Origin: Kocuria varians
GTDB taxonomy: Bacteria; Actinomycetota; Actinomycetes; Actinomycetales; Micrococcaceae
Length of the DNA stretch: 64,000 nt
NCBI RefSeq assembly: GCF_006539885.1
Contig: NZ_BJNW01000004.1
Coordinates: 62,001-126,000 of the forward strand
Reading direction: 5' to 3'
Shown piece by piece: positions 44,768 to 53,555 of this stretch; the stretch's first letter is position 1, and the number at the start of each line of letters is the position of its first letter. Made by a program: the position numbers and the translations under genes. A model generated the notes under the pieces. It made no database searches. It saw nothing but the letters and a program-made list of their open reading frames with translations, and was not told where the DNA came from.

Positions 44768-47419
44768 ATGTCCACCAGGTCCGACGACACGGGGGCCAGG
44801 CGCCCGACCGCATCCGTCCAGTCCACCTCCGCCGGGGACCATCCCGCGCGGGAGACCCTCACCGCCGAGACGGTCACCGGCGCTGAGACCGCCACCGGGA
44901 CGGTGGCGCCGCCCCTGCCGCAGGCACAGGACTCGACCTCCGCGGCGACCACCCCGTCCCAGCTGCACGGCTCTGCGTCGCCGACGGCGTCCGCCACCTC
45001 CTCGACCACGGCGCAGGCCACTTTCACGACGACGCCGCCCGGTTCCGCGGCGTCGGCCGGGGCTGCCACCGCTGCTCCCCGCACGGCCGTGGCTCGGGGC
45101 GACTTCAGCGGCACCCACTTCGTGCTCCCGGCCTCCCGCCCCGTCTTCGGGCGCGCGGTGTTCCCCGGCCGCAGCGAGAGGACCCGCTCCACGCTCTCGG
45201 TGCTCAGCGGGGAGTCCTTGCCCGGCTCGCCCGTGCTCGTGCCCCTGCTGCGCACCGTGCAGAACACGCACCCGGAGGAGGACCTCACGGTCCTGGAGCG
45301 CGCCTTCGCCGTGGCGGACGCGCACCATGAGGGCCAGAAGCGCAAGTCCGGGGACCCCTACATCACCCATCCCGTGGCGGTGACCACGATCCTCGCCGAG
45401 CTCGGCATGACCGGGGCCACCCTCGTCGCCGGGCTGCTGCACGACACCGTGGAGGACACCCCCTACACGCTCGACGAGCTGCGTGAGGAGTTCGGCGAGG
45501 AGGTCGCCGCGCTGGTGGACGGCGTGACCAAGCTGGACAAGATCCAGTACGGGGAGAACGCCCAGGCCGAGACCGTGCGCAAGATGATCGTGGCCATGGC
45601 CAAGGACATCCGCGTGCTCGTCATCAAGCTCGCGGACCGGCTGCACAACGCGCGCACGTGGCGCTTCGTCTCCTCCGAGTCCTCGGGGCGCAAGGCCCGC
45701 GAGACCCTGGAGATCTTCGCACCCCTGGCCCACCGCCTGGGCATGAACACCATCAAGTGGGAGCTCGAGGACCTCTCGTTCGCGGCGCTCTACCCCAAGG
45801 TCTACGACGAGATCGTGCGCATGGTGGGGGAGCGGACGCCGGAGCGGGAACGCCACCTGGCACAGATCCGCGGGGAGATCGGCGAGGCGCTGGAGGCCTC
45901 GGGGATCGAGGCGACCATCACCGGCCGCCCCAAGCACTACTACTCGATCTACCAGAAGATGATTGTGCGGGGTAAGGATTTCGACGAGATCCACGACCTG
46001 CAGGCCGCGCGCGTTCTCGTGAGTTCCGTGCGCGAGTGCTACGCGGCGCTCGGCGTGCTGCACGCGAAGTGGCGGCCGCTGCCGGGGCGGTTCAAGGACT
46101 ACATCGCCATGCCCAAGTTCAACATGTACCAGTCGCTGCACACCACGGTGATCGGTCCGAACGGGCGGCCCGTGGAGATCCAGATCCGCACCCATGAGAT
46201 GCACCGCCGCGCGGAGTACGGCGTGGCCGCGCACTGGAAGTACAAGGACAAGGTCAACCAGGCGAACTCCGCCACGCCCAAGGCCAAGGAGGGCGAGCTG
46301 AACTGGCTCAGCTCGCTGGTCTCGTGGCAGGAGGAGGCCAAGGACTCCTCGGACTTCCTGGACTCGCTGCGCTACCAGATCAACACGGCCGAGGTCTACG
46401 TCTTCACACCCAAGGGCGAGGTCATGGCGCTGCCCACGGGCTCCACCCCGGTGGACTTCGCGTACGCGGTGCACACGGAGGTGGGCAACCGCACCATCGG
46501 TGCCCGCGTCAACGGCAAGCTCGCGCCGCTGTCCTCGCAGCTGCAGCACGGTGACCGCGTGGAGATCCTCACCTCCAAGTCGGAACAGGCCGCACCGTCC
46601 CAGGACTGGCTCAAGTTCGTGGGCTCGCCGCGCGCCCGCACCAAGATCCGGCAGTGGTTCTCCAAGGAGCGCCGCGAGGAGGCGATCGAGCGCGGCAAGG
46701 ACCTGCTCACCAAGGCCCTGCGCAAGCACCACCTGCCCCTGCAGCGCACGGTCACGAGCGAGTCGCTGCTCGCCGTGGCCCAGGACTTCAACCGCGGGGA
46801 TGTCGCCGCACTCTACGAGGCCCTCGGCTCGGACGCCGTCAGTGCCCAGCAGGTGGTCGATAAGCTGCTCGAGCACCTGGGCGGTGCGGACGGCACGGAG
46901 GAGGACCTCGCGGAGGTCACCCGCGTCACCAAGCCGGTGAGCTCCGGCGTGGCCGATGCAGGCGTACTCGTGCAGGGTGCCTCGGACGTGTACGTCAAGA
47001 TCGCCCGCTGCTGCACCCCGGTGCCGCCGGACGAGATCGTGGGCTTCGTGACGCGTGGCTCCGGGATCTCGGTGCACCGCAGCGACTGCGCCAACATGAA
47101 GGCGCTGCCGGAGGACGACGCCCGGGTCAAGAAGGTCTCCTGGGCCCCCACGCAGTCCTCGCTGTTCCTCGTGGAGATCCAGGTGGAGGCTCTGGACCGC
47201 AAGTCGCTGCTCTACGACGTGACGCGCGTGCTCTCCGAGAACCACGTGAACATCCTCTCGGCCCAGGTGCACACCTCGCGTGCGCGGCTGGCGATCTCCC
47301 GCTTCTCGTTCGAGATGGGCGACACCCGCTACCTGGACCACGTGCTCAACCAGGTGCGGCGGATCGACGGCGTCTACGACGTCTACCGCGTGTCCGGGCA
47401 CCAGCCGGTGGCGTCCTAG
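44768..47419 (+). CDS. rel: Bifunctional (p)ppGpp synthetase/hydrolase Rel (RelA/SpoT)
   Basis: An 883-residue stringent-response enzyme. An Ala/Ser/Thr-rich N-terminal extension of about 145 residues precedes the HD hydrolase domain ([19 protein letters not shown] near 230-240). The synthetase domain has [12 protein letters not shown] and [11 protein letters not shown]; the R-x-K-D form marks bifunctional enzymes rather than the E-x-D-D of Rel[25 protein letters not shown], a TGS domain ([14 protein letters not shown]), a zinc-finger-like [17 protein letters not shown] region and a C-terminal ACT domain follow. ATG at 44768 with GAGGAGG upstream; an in-frame ATG at 44666 lies before the promoter hexamer. 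Its last 28 bases are tandemly duplicated past the stop. Confidence 0.95.
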   Translation: MSTRSDDTGARRPTASVQSTSAGDHPARETLTAETVTGAETATGTVAPPLPQAQDSTSAATTPSQLHGSASPTASATSSTTAQATFTTTPPGSAASAGAATAAPRTAVARGDFSGTHFVLPASRPVFGRAVFPGRSERTRSTLSVLSGESLPGSPVLVPLLRTVQNTHPEEDLTVLERAFAVADAHHEGQKRKSGDPYITHPVAVTTILAELGMTGATLVAGLLHDTVEDTPYTLDELREEFGEEVAALVDGVTKLDKIQYGENAQAETVRKMIVAMAKDIRVLVIKLADRLHNARTWRFVSSESSGRKARETLEIFAPLAHRLGMNTIKWELEDLSFAALYPKVYDEIVRMVGERTPERERHLAQIRGEIGEALEASGIEATITGRPKHYYSIYQKMIVRGKDFDEIHDLQAARVLVSSVRECYAALGVLHAKWRPLPGRFKDYIAMPKFNMYQSLHTTVIGPNGRPVEIQIRTHEMHRRAEYGVAAHWKYKDKVNQANSATPKAKEGELNWLSSLVSWQEEAKDSSDFLDSLRYQINTAEVYVFTPKGEVMALPTGSTPVDFAYAVHTEVGNRTIGARVNGKLAPLSSQLQHGDRVEILTSKSEQAAPSQDWLKFVGSPRARTKIRQWFSKERREEAIERGKDLLTKALRKHHLPLQRTVTSESLLAVAQDFNRGDVAALYEALGSDAVSAQQVVDKLLEHLGGADGTEEDLAEVTRVTKPVSSGVADAGVLVQGASDVYVKIARCCTPVPPDEIVGFVTRGSGISVHRSDCANMKALPEDDARVKKVSWAPTQSSLFLVEIQVEALDRKSLLYDVTRVLSENHVNILSAQVHTSRARLAISRFSFEMGDTRYLDHVLNQVRRIDGVYDVYRVSGHQPVAS
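45026..45036 (-). repeat. Coding copy of the 11-base repeat in the rel extension
   Basis: Exact ACGACGACGCC in the low-complexity N-terminal extension of Rel. Confidence 0.5.
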
Positions 47420-47448
47420 CTCCGGGCACCAACCCGTGGCCTCCTGGC
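47393..47448 (+). repeat. 28-base imperfect tandem duplication spanning the rel stop codon
   Basis: Copy 1 (47393-47420) encodes the last residues and stop of rel. Copy 2 (47421-47448) follows directly and matches at 24 of 28 positions, without the stop. Confidence 0.7.
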
Positions 47449-47574
47449 GCCACGGCCTCCGAGCTGCGTCCGAGCCGCACCGGAGATCGCCGACGGCGCC
47501 TCGCCGCCGCCGTGCCGCGTATTCCGTGCGACGCCCTTTGCAGCCAGATTGATCAACGTGCCCGGTCAGTACCT

Positions 47575-48201
47575 CTAGCCCTCGGCCCCCGTGCTCAGCG
47601 CACGCGTCAACTTGCGCACCCGCGTGAGGGCGGCCCGGCGGCCGGGGGTTTTCGGCAGTGTCTCCAGGGCGTGCCGCAGCTGCTCCGGCGAGCAGCGCAA
47701 CCGGCGCGAACCGAGCAGCGCGAGCAGAGCGGCGTCGCCGGCGGGACCGGGGACGTGCAGCGCGAGGTCCAGCGCGGTGCGCCGGGGCGAGGTGAGCATG
47801 ATGCCCTGCCGCGTGAGCACGTCGTCGGGCGAGAACCTCGTCTGGTGCAGCACGATCCCCGGCGGCACGGACGCCGTGGTGCGCGCGGTCTTGTCCACGA
47901 GCACCGGCAGCGGTGACGGCTCCGGGGCGCAGCGGTAGAACCACGCCGCTCCGAGCCGCCCGAGCACCCCGCGACGCTGCAGGTTCCCGGGGATCACCCG
48001 GCCCAGCACGGCGGCCCGCAGCTCGTCCGTGGAGGGGCGGGAGGCGTGCACGTGGGCGTCCAGCAGCTCGCGGCGCAGCACACCGTCCACGGTCATGGCG
48101 TGCAGCTCGGCGCGGCTGAACGGGTGGCCGGGCAGGAAGACGGAGAACGCGCCGTCGTACGTGGACGGTGCCGGACGCGGCGCGGGGGCGAGGGAGGTCA
48201 T
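47575..48201 (-). CDS. AbiEi antitoxin-like protein without partner
   Basis: A 208-residue basic protein. LTSPRRTALDLALHV (about residues 138-152) resembles the conserved 'sPxRTxxDLA' segment of the AbiEi/DUF559-associated antitoxin-like family common in actinobacteria. The preceding PGIVLHQTRFSPDDVLTRQGIMLTS also fits. The N-terminal helix-turn-helix of that family is replaced by a shorter segment, and no nucleotidyltransferase (AbiEii) gene is adjacent. Function unknown. ATG at 48201 is chosen; an upstream in-frame ATG at 48291 lies close to the DUF349 terminator. It converges on rel. Confidence 0.65.
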   Translation of the reverse strand: MTSLAPAPRPAPSTYDGAFSVFLPGHPFSRAELHAMTVDGVLRRELLDAHVHASRPSTDELRAAVLGRVIPGNLQRRGVLGRLGAAWFYRCAPEPSPLPVLVDKTARTTASVPPGIVLHQTRFSPDDVLTRQGIMLTSPRRTALDLALHVPGPAGDAALLALLGSRRLRCSPEQLRHALETLPKTPGRRAALTRVRKLTRALSTGAEG

Positions 48202-48293
48202 GGACCCATCCCATCCCACGGGCCGTCGCCGCGGCAGGCCCGGAGCCCACCTGTGGAGAACCGACAGGCCTGCGTCCCGCCAGGATCGCACAC

Positions 48294-48335
48294 GACAGCG
48301 CCCCCGCCCCAGGAAAATGGGGCGGGGGCGCTGTC
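48294..48335 (-). terminator. Terminator downstream of the DUF349 gene
   Basis: Perfect 18-base arms (48294-48311 and 48318-48335) close a GGAAAA loop, 19 bases beyond the DUF349 stop codon on the minus strand. The T-rich side of the loop faces the minus-strand transcript. Confidence 0.8.
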
Positions 48336-48354
48336 TACCGGGAAGGGCGGGGTG

Positions 48355-49965
48355 TCAGCCCAGCTCGGAGGCGGAGGCCTGCAGCGTGACCAGCCACTGC
48401 TCGCTCGTGGCGAGGTCCTTCTCCAGGGAGGCGGCCTTCTTCTCGTTGCCGGACGCGCGGGCGGCCTCGACCGCCGCGCGCTGGTCGGCGATCTTGCTCT
48501 CCAGCTGCGAGAGCATCGAGTTCGACCGGGCCTTGGTCTCGGGGTCCGTGCGACGCCACTTGTCGTCCTCGGCCTTCTTGATGGAGTCCTCGACGGAGCG
48601 CAGCTCGTTCTCCACACGGCGCATGTGGGCCCGCGGTACCTTGCCGGCCTCCTCCCAGCGCTGCTGGATCGAGGCGAGCTTCTTCTTGGCGGACTCGAGA
48701 TCCTTGACGGGCAGGATCCGCTTCGCTTCGGCGAGCAGCTCCTCCTTGACCGCAAGGTTGCCCTCGAACTCCTTGTCGATCTGCTCGTTCGCGGCCTTGC
48801 GCGCGTCGAAGAAGACGTCCTGCGCGGCGCGGAACCGGGCCCACAGGGCGTCGTCGTCCTTGCGTGACGCACGCGGGGCCGCCTTCCACCGGTCCATGAG
48901 ATCGCGGTACTTGCCCGCGGTCTCGCCCCAGTCCGTGGAGGAGGACAGCGCCTCGGCCTCCGCAATCAGTCCCTGCTTGACCCGCTTGGCCTTCGCGTTC
49001 GTCTCGTCCAGGGAGGAGAAGAACGCCTTGCGGTGCCGGTCGAACGTGGTGCGGGCCTTGCGGAAGCGCTTCCACAGGGCGTCCTCGTCCGACTTCGAGA
49101 GCCGGCCGCCCGAGCGCTGGTGCTCCTGCCACTGCGTGAACAGCTCCGCCATGCGCGTGGAGGACTGCTTCCACTGGGTCTTCTCGGGATCCTGGCCCGC
49201 GACACCCTCCGCGGCCTCCACGATCTCCGTCCGCCGCGCGAGCTGCTCGGCCTTGTGCTTCCTGGCCTCCTCGCGCTCGCGCTCCAGCGCCACGCGGATG
49301 GCGTCCTCGAGGGTGTCGAGGCGGGTGGAGAGCTCCGTGAGGTCACCCACCATGCCGTGGGCGTCCACCTGCTCGCGCACGTGGGCCACCGTCTTGCGCA
49401 TGTCACCGGCGGGGGCCTTGGCGGCGATGCGCTGCTCGAGCAGCGCGACCTGGGCCTCGGCGTCGTCGAACTTGCGCGCGAAGTAGGCGAGCGCCTCGTC
49501 CGGCGTGGCGTCCGGGAACTGGCCGCACTCGTACTCGGTGCCCTGGACCGTGACGTACACGGTGCCGTCCTCGGCCACGCGGCCGAACTTCTTGGCGCGC
49601 GCCACGGACTCCGCCGGGGCCAGCGCGGTGTGCGGCACCTCGGCGGAGGCCTGGGGCGCCTTGGGCCCCTTGGGACCGGCGGGCGCCTTGGGAGCGGCCC
49701 CGTCCGGGCGCGCACCGGGCCGCGGCGGCTTGGGCGCGGCCGGTGCCTTGGGCGCGGGGGCCGGAGCGGCGGCGTCGGCGGCCGGGGTCCCGGACGACGG
49801 CGCCTCGTGCGCCGCGGCGTCGGAGGTCGCGTTCTCGGCCGCGGGGGCCTCGGACGCAGGGCCGTCGGACGACGACGCCGCGGGCGTCACCGGGGGCTCG
49901 GGCGTGGAAGACGCGGACGGCCCCGGGACGGGACGGCGGTCGTCGGATTCAGGACGTTCTGTCAC
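48355..49965 (-). CDS. DUF349 coiled-coil protein
   Basis: A 536-residue protein. Residues 1-110 are a Pro/Ala/Ser-rich disordered region. The rest is long alpha-helical coiled coil built from tandem DUF349 repeats, visible as W-x-x-x-G/A and LW-x-RF-x-x-A units: DALWKRFRKARTTFDRHRKAFF, GKYRDLMDRWKAAPRASRKDDDALWARFRAAQDVFFDARK, and RWEEAGKVPR. Function unknown; actinobacterial members sit next to hisS, as here (divergent). GTG at 49965 is chosen because GAAAGAG lies about 8 bases upstream; the longer open frame runs into the hisS promoter. Copies of the 11-base word lie in both the disordered and coiled regions (49869, 48847). Confidence 0.88.
   Translation of the reverse strand: MTERPESDDRRPVPGPSASSTPEPPVTPAASSSDGPASEAPAAENATSDAAAHEAPSSGTPAADAAAPAPAPKAPAAPKPPRPGARPDGAAPKAPAGPKGPKAPQASAEVPHTALAPAESVARAKKFGRVAEDGTVYVTVQGTEYECGQFPDATPDEALAYFARKFDDAEAQVALLEQRIAAKAPAGDMRKTVAHVREQVDAHGMVGDLTELSTRLDTLEDAIRVALEREREEARKHKAEQLARRTEIVEAAEGVAGQDPEKTQWKQSSTRMAELFTQWQEHQRSGGRLSKSDEDALWKRFRKARTTFDRHRKAFFSSLDETNAKAKRVKQGLIAEAEALSSSTDWGETAGKYRDLMDRWKAAPRASRKDDDALWARFRAAQDVFFDARKAANEQIDKEFEGNLAVKEELLAEAKRILPVKDLESAKKKLASIQQRWEEAGKVPRAHMRRVENELRSVEDSIKKAEDDKWRRTDPETKARSNSMLSQLESKIADQRAAVEAARASGNEKKAASLEKDLATSEQWLVTLQASASELG
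48847..48857 (+). repeat. Coding copy of the 11-base repeat in the DUF349 gene
   Basis: Exact GGCGTCGTCGT, encoding part of an Asp-Asp-Asp-Ala stretch on the minus strand. Confidence 0.5.
49869..49879 (-). repeat. Second coding copy of the 11-base repeat in the DUF349 gene
   Basis: Exact ACGACGACGCC in the disordered N-terminal region of the DUF349 protein. Confidence 0.5.
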
Positions 49966-50066
49966 CGCTACAACTCTTTCTGCACGGCCTTCCCGGGCAC
50001 TGTGGTGCTCGTCACCGGCGGAGGCTCCATTGATGGACAACGGCCATCCTAACGATCGGCGCGTCC

Positions 50067-50072
50067 TAGAAT
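50067..50072 (+). promoter_or_regulatory. Putative -10 element (TAGAAT) of hisS
   Basis: TAGAAT lies 99 bases before the hisS ATG in the 206-base divergent region between DUF349 and hisS. No T-box-like structure is apparent in the leader. Confidence 0.5.
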
Positions 50073-50171
50073 GGCTGTAGACACCGCCGCGAGCGCCGCG
50101 GGACCCGTGCCGAGGGCGAACACGGCGGGGGCGCGGGCGCCGCAGCACCCACACACCGAGGAGTTCCATCC

Positions 50172-51530
50172 ATGGCACGCACCACGTCCCTGTCCGGCTT
50201 CCCCGAATGGCTCCCGGAGGAACGGATCGTGGAGCAGCACGTCCTGGACTCGCTGCGCCGCACGTTCGAGCTGCACGGCTTCTCCTCCGTGGAGACTCGC
50301 GCCGTGGAGACCGTGGAGCAGCTGCTGCGCAAGGGGGAGATCGACAAGGAGGTCTACGGGGTCTCCCGGCTGCAGCAGGACGAGAACGACTCCGCCAAGG
50401 AGGGCTCGCTGGCCCTGCACTTCGACCTCACCGTGCCGTTCGCGCGCTACGTGGTGGAGAACAACGGCTACCTCACCTTCCCGTTCCGCCGCTACCAGAT
50501 CCAGAAGGTCTGGCGCGGTGAGCGCCCGCAGGAGGGCCGCGCTCGCGAGTTCACCCAGGCGGACGTGGACGTCGTCGGGGACGGCACCCTGCCCTTCCGC
50601 TACGACGTGGAGCTCGCGCTCGTGATGATCGACGCCCTCTCCGCCCTGCCGATCCCCCCGTTCGTGCTGCGCGTCAACAACCGCAAGCTCGCCGAGGGCT
50701 TCTACCGCGGCATCGGCCTCGACGACGCCCCGGCCGTGCTGCGCGAGATCGACAAGCTCGAGAAGATCGGGGCGGACGCCGTCGCCCGCAACCTGCAGGA
50801 CGCCGTCGGCGCCACCGGGGAACAGGCCCGGGCCGCACTGGCGCTCGCCGCCATCCGCACCGAGGACACGTCCTTCGTGGAGCGCGTGCGCGAGCTCGGG
50901 GTGAGCAACGAGCTGCTGGAGGAGGGGCTGGCCGAGCTCGCGGAGGTCGTGGGGGAGGCCTCGCAGCGCGCGCCGGGGAAGGTCGTCGCGGACCTGTCGA
51001 TCGCCCGCGGGCTGGACTACTACACGGGCACCGTCTACGAGACCGTCCTCGTGGGCCACGAGCAGCTGGGTTCTGTGTGCTCGGGCGGGCGCTACGAGTC
51101 GCTCGCGAGCACGGGCAAGAAGAACTTCCCGGGCGTGGGCCTGTCGATCGGCGTGACGCGCCTGGTCACCCGCATCCTGTCCCAGTCCATGGCGCGGGCC
51201 TCCCGGTCCGTGCCCTCGGCCGTGCTCGTGGCCCTGACCGACGACGCCTCGTGGTCCGCCGCTCAGGACGTGGCCACCGCGCTGCGGGCACGCGGCATCG
51301 CCACGGAGGTCGCGGCCACCGCGCAGAAGTTCGGCAAGCAGATCCGCCACGCGGAACGCCGCGGCATCCCGTTCGTGTGGTTCACCACGGTGGGCGAGGA
51401 CGGCTCCGTGAGCCACGAGGTCAAGGACATCCGTTCGGGCGAGCAGGTTCCCGCGGACCCGACGGCGTGGCAGCCGCCGGCCGAGGACCTGCACGCCACC
51501 GTCCTGACCCAGGATCAGGATCCCGCCTGA
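50172..51530 (+). CDS. hisS: Histidyl-tRNA synthetase
   Basis: A 452-residue class II synthetase. Motif 2 region is YLTFPFRRYQIQKVWRGERPQEGRAREFTQADVDVVG. The histidine-specific peptide GLDYYTGTVYE is near residue 280. Motif 3 is GVGLSIGVTRL. A C-terminal anticodon-binding alpha/beta domain follows (VLVALTDDASWSAAQDVATALRARGIATEV). ATG at 50172 with GAGGAG upstream. aspS follows 172 bases downstream with its own promoter, an order conserved in actinobacteria. Confidence 0.96.
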   Translation: MARTTSLSGFPEWLPEERIVEQHVLDSLRRTFELHGFSSVETRAVETVEQLLRKGEIDKEVYGVSRLQQDENDSAKEGSLALHFDLTVPFARYVVENNGYLTFPFRRYQIQKVWRGERPQEGRAREFTQADVDVVGDGTLPFRYDVELALVMIDALSALPIPPFVLRVNNRKLAEGFYRGIGLDDAPAVLREIDKLEKIGADAVARNLQDAVGATGEQARAALALAAIRTEDTSFVERVRELGVSNELLEEGLAELAEVVGEASQRAPGKVVADLSIARGLDYYTGTVYETVLVGHEQLGSVCSGGRYESLASTGKKNFPGVGLSIGVTRLVTRILSQSMARASRSVPSAVLVALTDDASWSAAQDVATALRARGIATEVAATAQKFGKQIRHAERRGIPFVWFTTVGEDGSVSHEVKDIRSGEQVPADPTAWQPPAEDLHATVLTQDQDPA

Positions 51531-51564
51531 GCCGCGGAGCTGCGGAGCGAGCCACGAGCGCTTG

Positions 51565-51570
51565 TAGACT
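51565..51570 (+). promoter_or_regulatory. Putative -10 element (TAGACT) of aspS
   Basis: TAGACT in a TTGTAGACT context lies 35 bases after the hisS stop. It implies a leader of about 125 bases. Confidence 0.5.
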
Positions 51571-51702
51571 CGCCGGGAGACACGCGGCCCGGCAGGGCGA
51601 CGTCGTCCGGCTGCCCTGAGCCCCGGACGGCGCGGCGCCCAGGGCTCGAGAACGCCGGGGAGAACGTCCCCGTACCACAACCCAACGAAAAGGTGAATGC
51701 AC

Positions 51703-53517
51703 TTGTTGCGAACACATGAACTCGGTGCGCTGAGCGCCGAGAACATCGGAGAGACCGTCACGCTGGCGGGGTGGGTCGGCCGACGCCGCGACCACGGTGG
51801 CGTGGCGTTCGTGGACCTGCGCGACGCCTCCGGTGTGGCCCAGATCGTGGTGCGCGACGAGGAGCAGTTCCACCAGCTGCGCAACGAGTACGTCCTGCAG
51901 GTCACCGGCACCGTGGAGCGCCGCCCGGAGGGCAACGAGAACCCGAACCTGCCCTCCGGCGAGGTGGAGGTCATGGTGGACGAGCTGACCGTGCTCAACA
52001 CCGCCGCGCCCCTGCCGTTCCAGATCGACGAGCACGTGGAGGTGGGCGAGGAAGCCCGCCTGAAGTACCGCTACCTGGACCTGCGCCGCCCCGAGCCCGC
52101 CCGCATCATGCGGCTGCGCTCCGAGGTCAACCGCGTGGCCCGCACCCTGCTGCACGACCAGGGCTTCACCGAGGTGGAGACCCCCACCCTGACCCGCTCC
52201 ACACCTGAGGGCGCCCGCGACTTCCTGGTGCCCGCGCGCCTGGCCCCGGGCTCCTGGTACGCGCTGCCGCAGTCCCCGCAGCTGTTCAAGCAGCTGCTGC
52301 AGGTGGGCGGGATCGAGAAGTACTTCCAGATCGCCCGCTGCTACCGGGACGAGGACTTCCGCGCGGACCGCCAGCCGGAGTTCACCCAGCTGGACGTCGA
52401 GGCCTCCTTCGTGGAGGAGGACGACATCATCGCCCTCGGCGAGCAGATCGTGAAGGCCCTGTGGGCGCTGATCGGTGTGGAGATCACCACACCGATCCCG
52501 CGCATGACCTACGCGCAGGCCATGGCGGACTACGGTTCGGACAAGCCGGACCTGCGCTTCGACCTGAAGCTCACGGAGCTCACCAACTACTTCAAGGACA
52601 CCCCGTTCCGCGTGTTCCAGGCACCCTACGTGGGTGCCGTGGTGATGCCCGGTGGTGCCTCCCAGCCGCGGCGCCAGCTCGACGCCTGGCAGGAGTGGGC
52701 CAAGCAGCGCGGCGCCAAGGGCCTCGCGTACGTCCTGTTCAAGGAGGACGGCGAGATCGCGGGCCCCGTGGCCAAGAACATCTCGGACGAGGAGAAGGCC
52801 GGTCTGGCCGAGGCCGTGGGCGCGAAGCCCGGTGACTGCGTCTTCTTCGCCGCCGGTGCGGTCAAGACCTCGCGGGCGCTGCTGGGCGCCGCGCGCGTGG
52901 AGATCGGCCACCGCGTGGGGCTCATCAAGGAGGACGACTGGGCCTTCGTGTGGGTCGTGGACGCGCCCCTGTTCGAACCCGCCGCGGACGCCGTGGAGTC
53001 CGGCGACGTCGCCGTGGGCTCCGGTGCCTGGACCGCCGTGCACCACGCGTTCACCTCGCCCAAGCCCGAGTTCATGGACACCTTCGACACCGATCCCGGT
53101 TCGGCACTGGCGTACGCGTACGACATCGTGTGCAACGGCAACGAGATCGGCGGCGGCTCCATCCGCATCCACCGCCGGGACGTGCAGGACCGCGTGTTCC
53201 GCGTGATGGGTCTCAGCGAGGAGGACGCCCGCGAGAAGTTCGGCTTCCTGCTCGACGCGTTCCAGTTCGGCGCGCCCCCGCACGGCGGCATCGCGTTCGG
53301 CTGGGACCGCGTGGTCGCCCTGCTGGCGGGCACGGAGTCCATCCGTGACGTCATCGCGTTCCCTAAGACCGGCAACGGCTACGACCCCCTGACCGCCGCT
53401 CCCGCCGCCATCACGGCGCAGCAGCGCAAGGAGGCGGGCGTGGACGCCAAGCCCGAGAAGAAGAACGAGCAGGGCGCAGCAGCATCTGCGACCAGCAGGG
53501 ACGACGCATCACGCTGA
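51703..53517 (+). CDS. aspS: Aspartyl-tRNA synthetase
   Basis: A 604-residue bacterial-type AspRS. An N-terminal OB-fold anticodon domain begins [35 protein letters not shown]. The catalytic core includes [25 protein letters not shown] and [14 protein letters not shown]. Motif 2 is [23 protein letters not shown]. The bacterial GAD insertion lies between about 285 and 420, and motif 3 is [21 protein letters not shown] at 51703 is preferred: AAAAGG ends 9 bases before it and it gives the usual M-L-R-T-H start. An ATG at 51697 is only 3 bases from that site. The C-terminus is a Lys/Ala-rich tail. Confidence 0.95.
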   Translation: MLRTHELGALSAENIGETVTLAGWVGRRRDHGGVAFVDLRDASGVAQIVVRDEEQFHQLRNEYVLQVTGTVERRPEGNENPNLPSGEVEVMVDELTVLNTAAPLPFQIDEHVEVGEEARLKYRYLDLRRPEPARIMRLRSEVNRVARTLLHDQGFTEVETPTLTRSTPEGARDFLVPARLAPGSWYALPQSPQLFKQLLQVGGIEKYFQIARCYRDEDFRADRQPEFTQLDVEASFVEEDDIIALGEQIVKALWALIGVEITTPIPRMTYAQAMADYGSDKPDLRFDLKLTELTNYFKDTPFRVFQAPYVGAVVMPGGASQPRRQLDAWQEWAKQRGAKGLAYVLFKEDGEIAGPVAKNISDEEKAGLAEAVGAKPGDCVFFAAGAVKTSRALLGAARVEIGHRVGLIKEDDWAFVWVVDAPLFEPAADAVESGDVAVGSGAWTAVHHAFTSPKPEFMDTFDTDPGSALAYAYDIVCNGNEIGGGSIRIHRRDVQDRVFRVMGLSEEDAREKFGFLLDAFQFGAPPHGGIAFGWDRVVALLAGTESIRDVIAFPKTGNGYDPLTAAPAAITAQQRKEAGVDAKPEKKNEQGAAASATSRDDASR

Positions 53518-53555
53518 GCCCCGTCCAGCATCGTGGTCGCACCGGCCAGGGCCTC

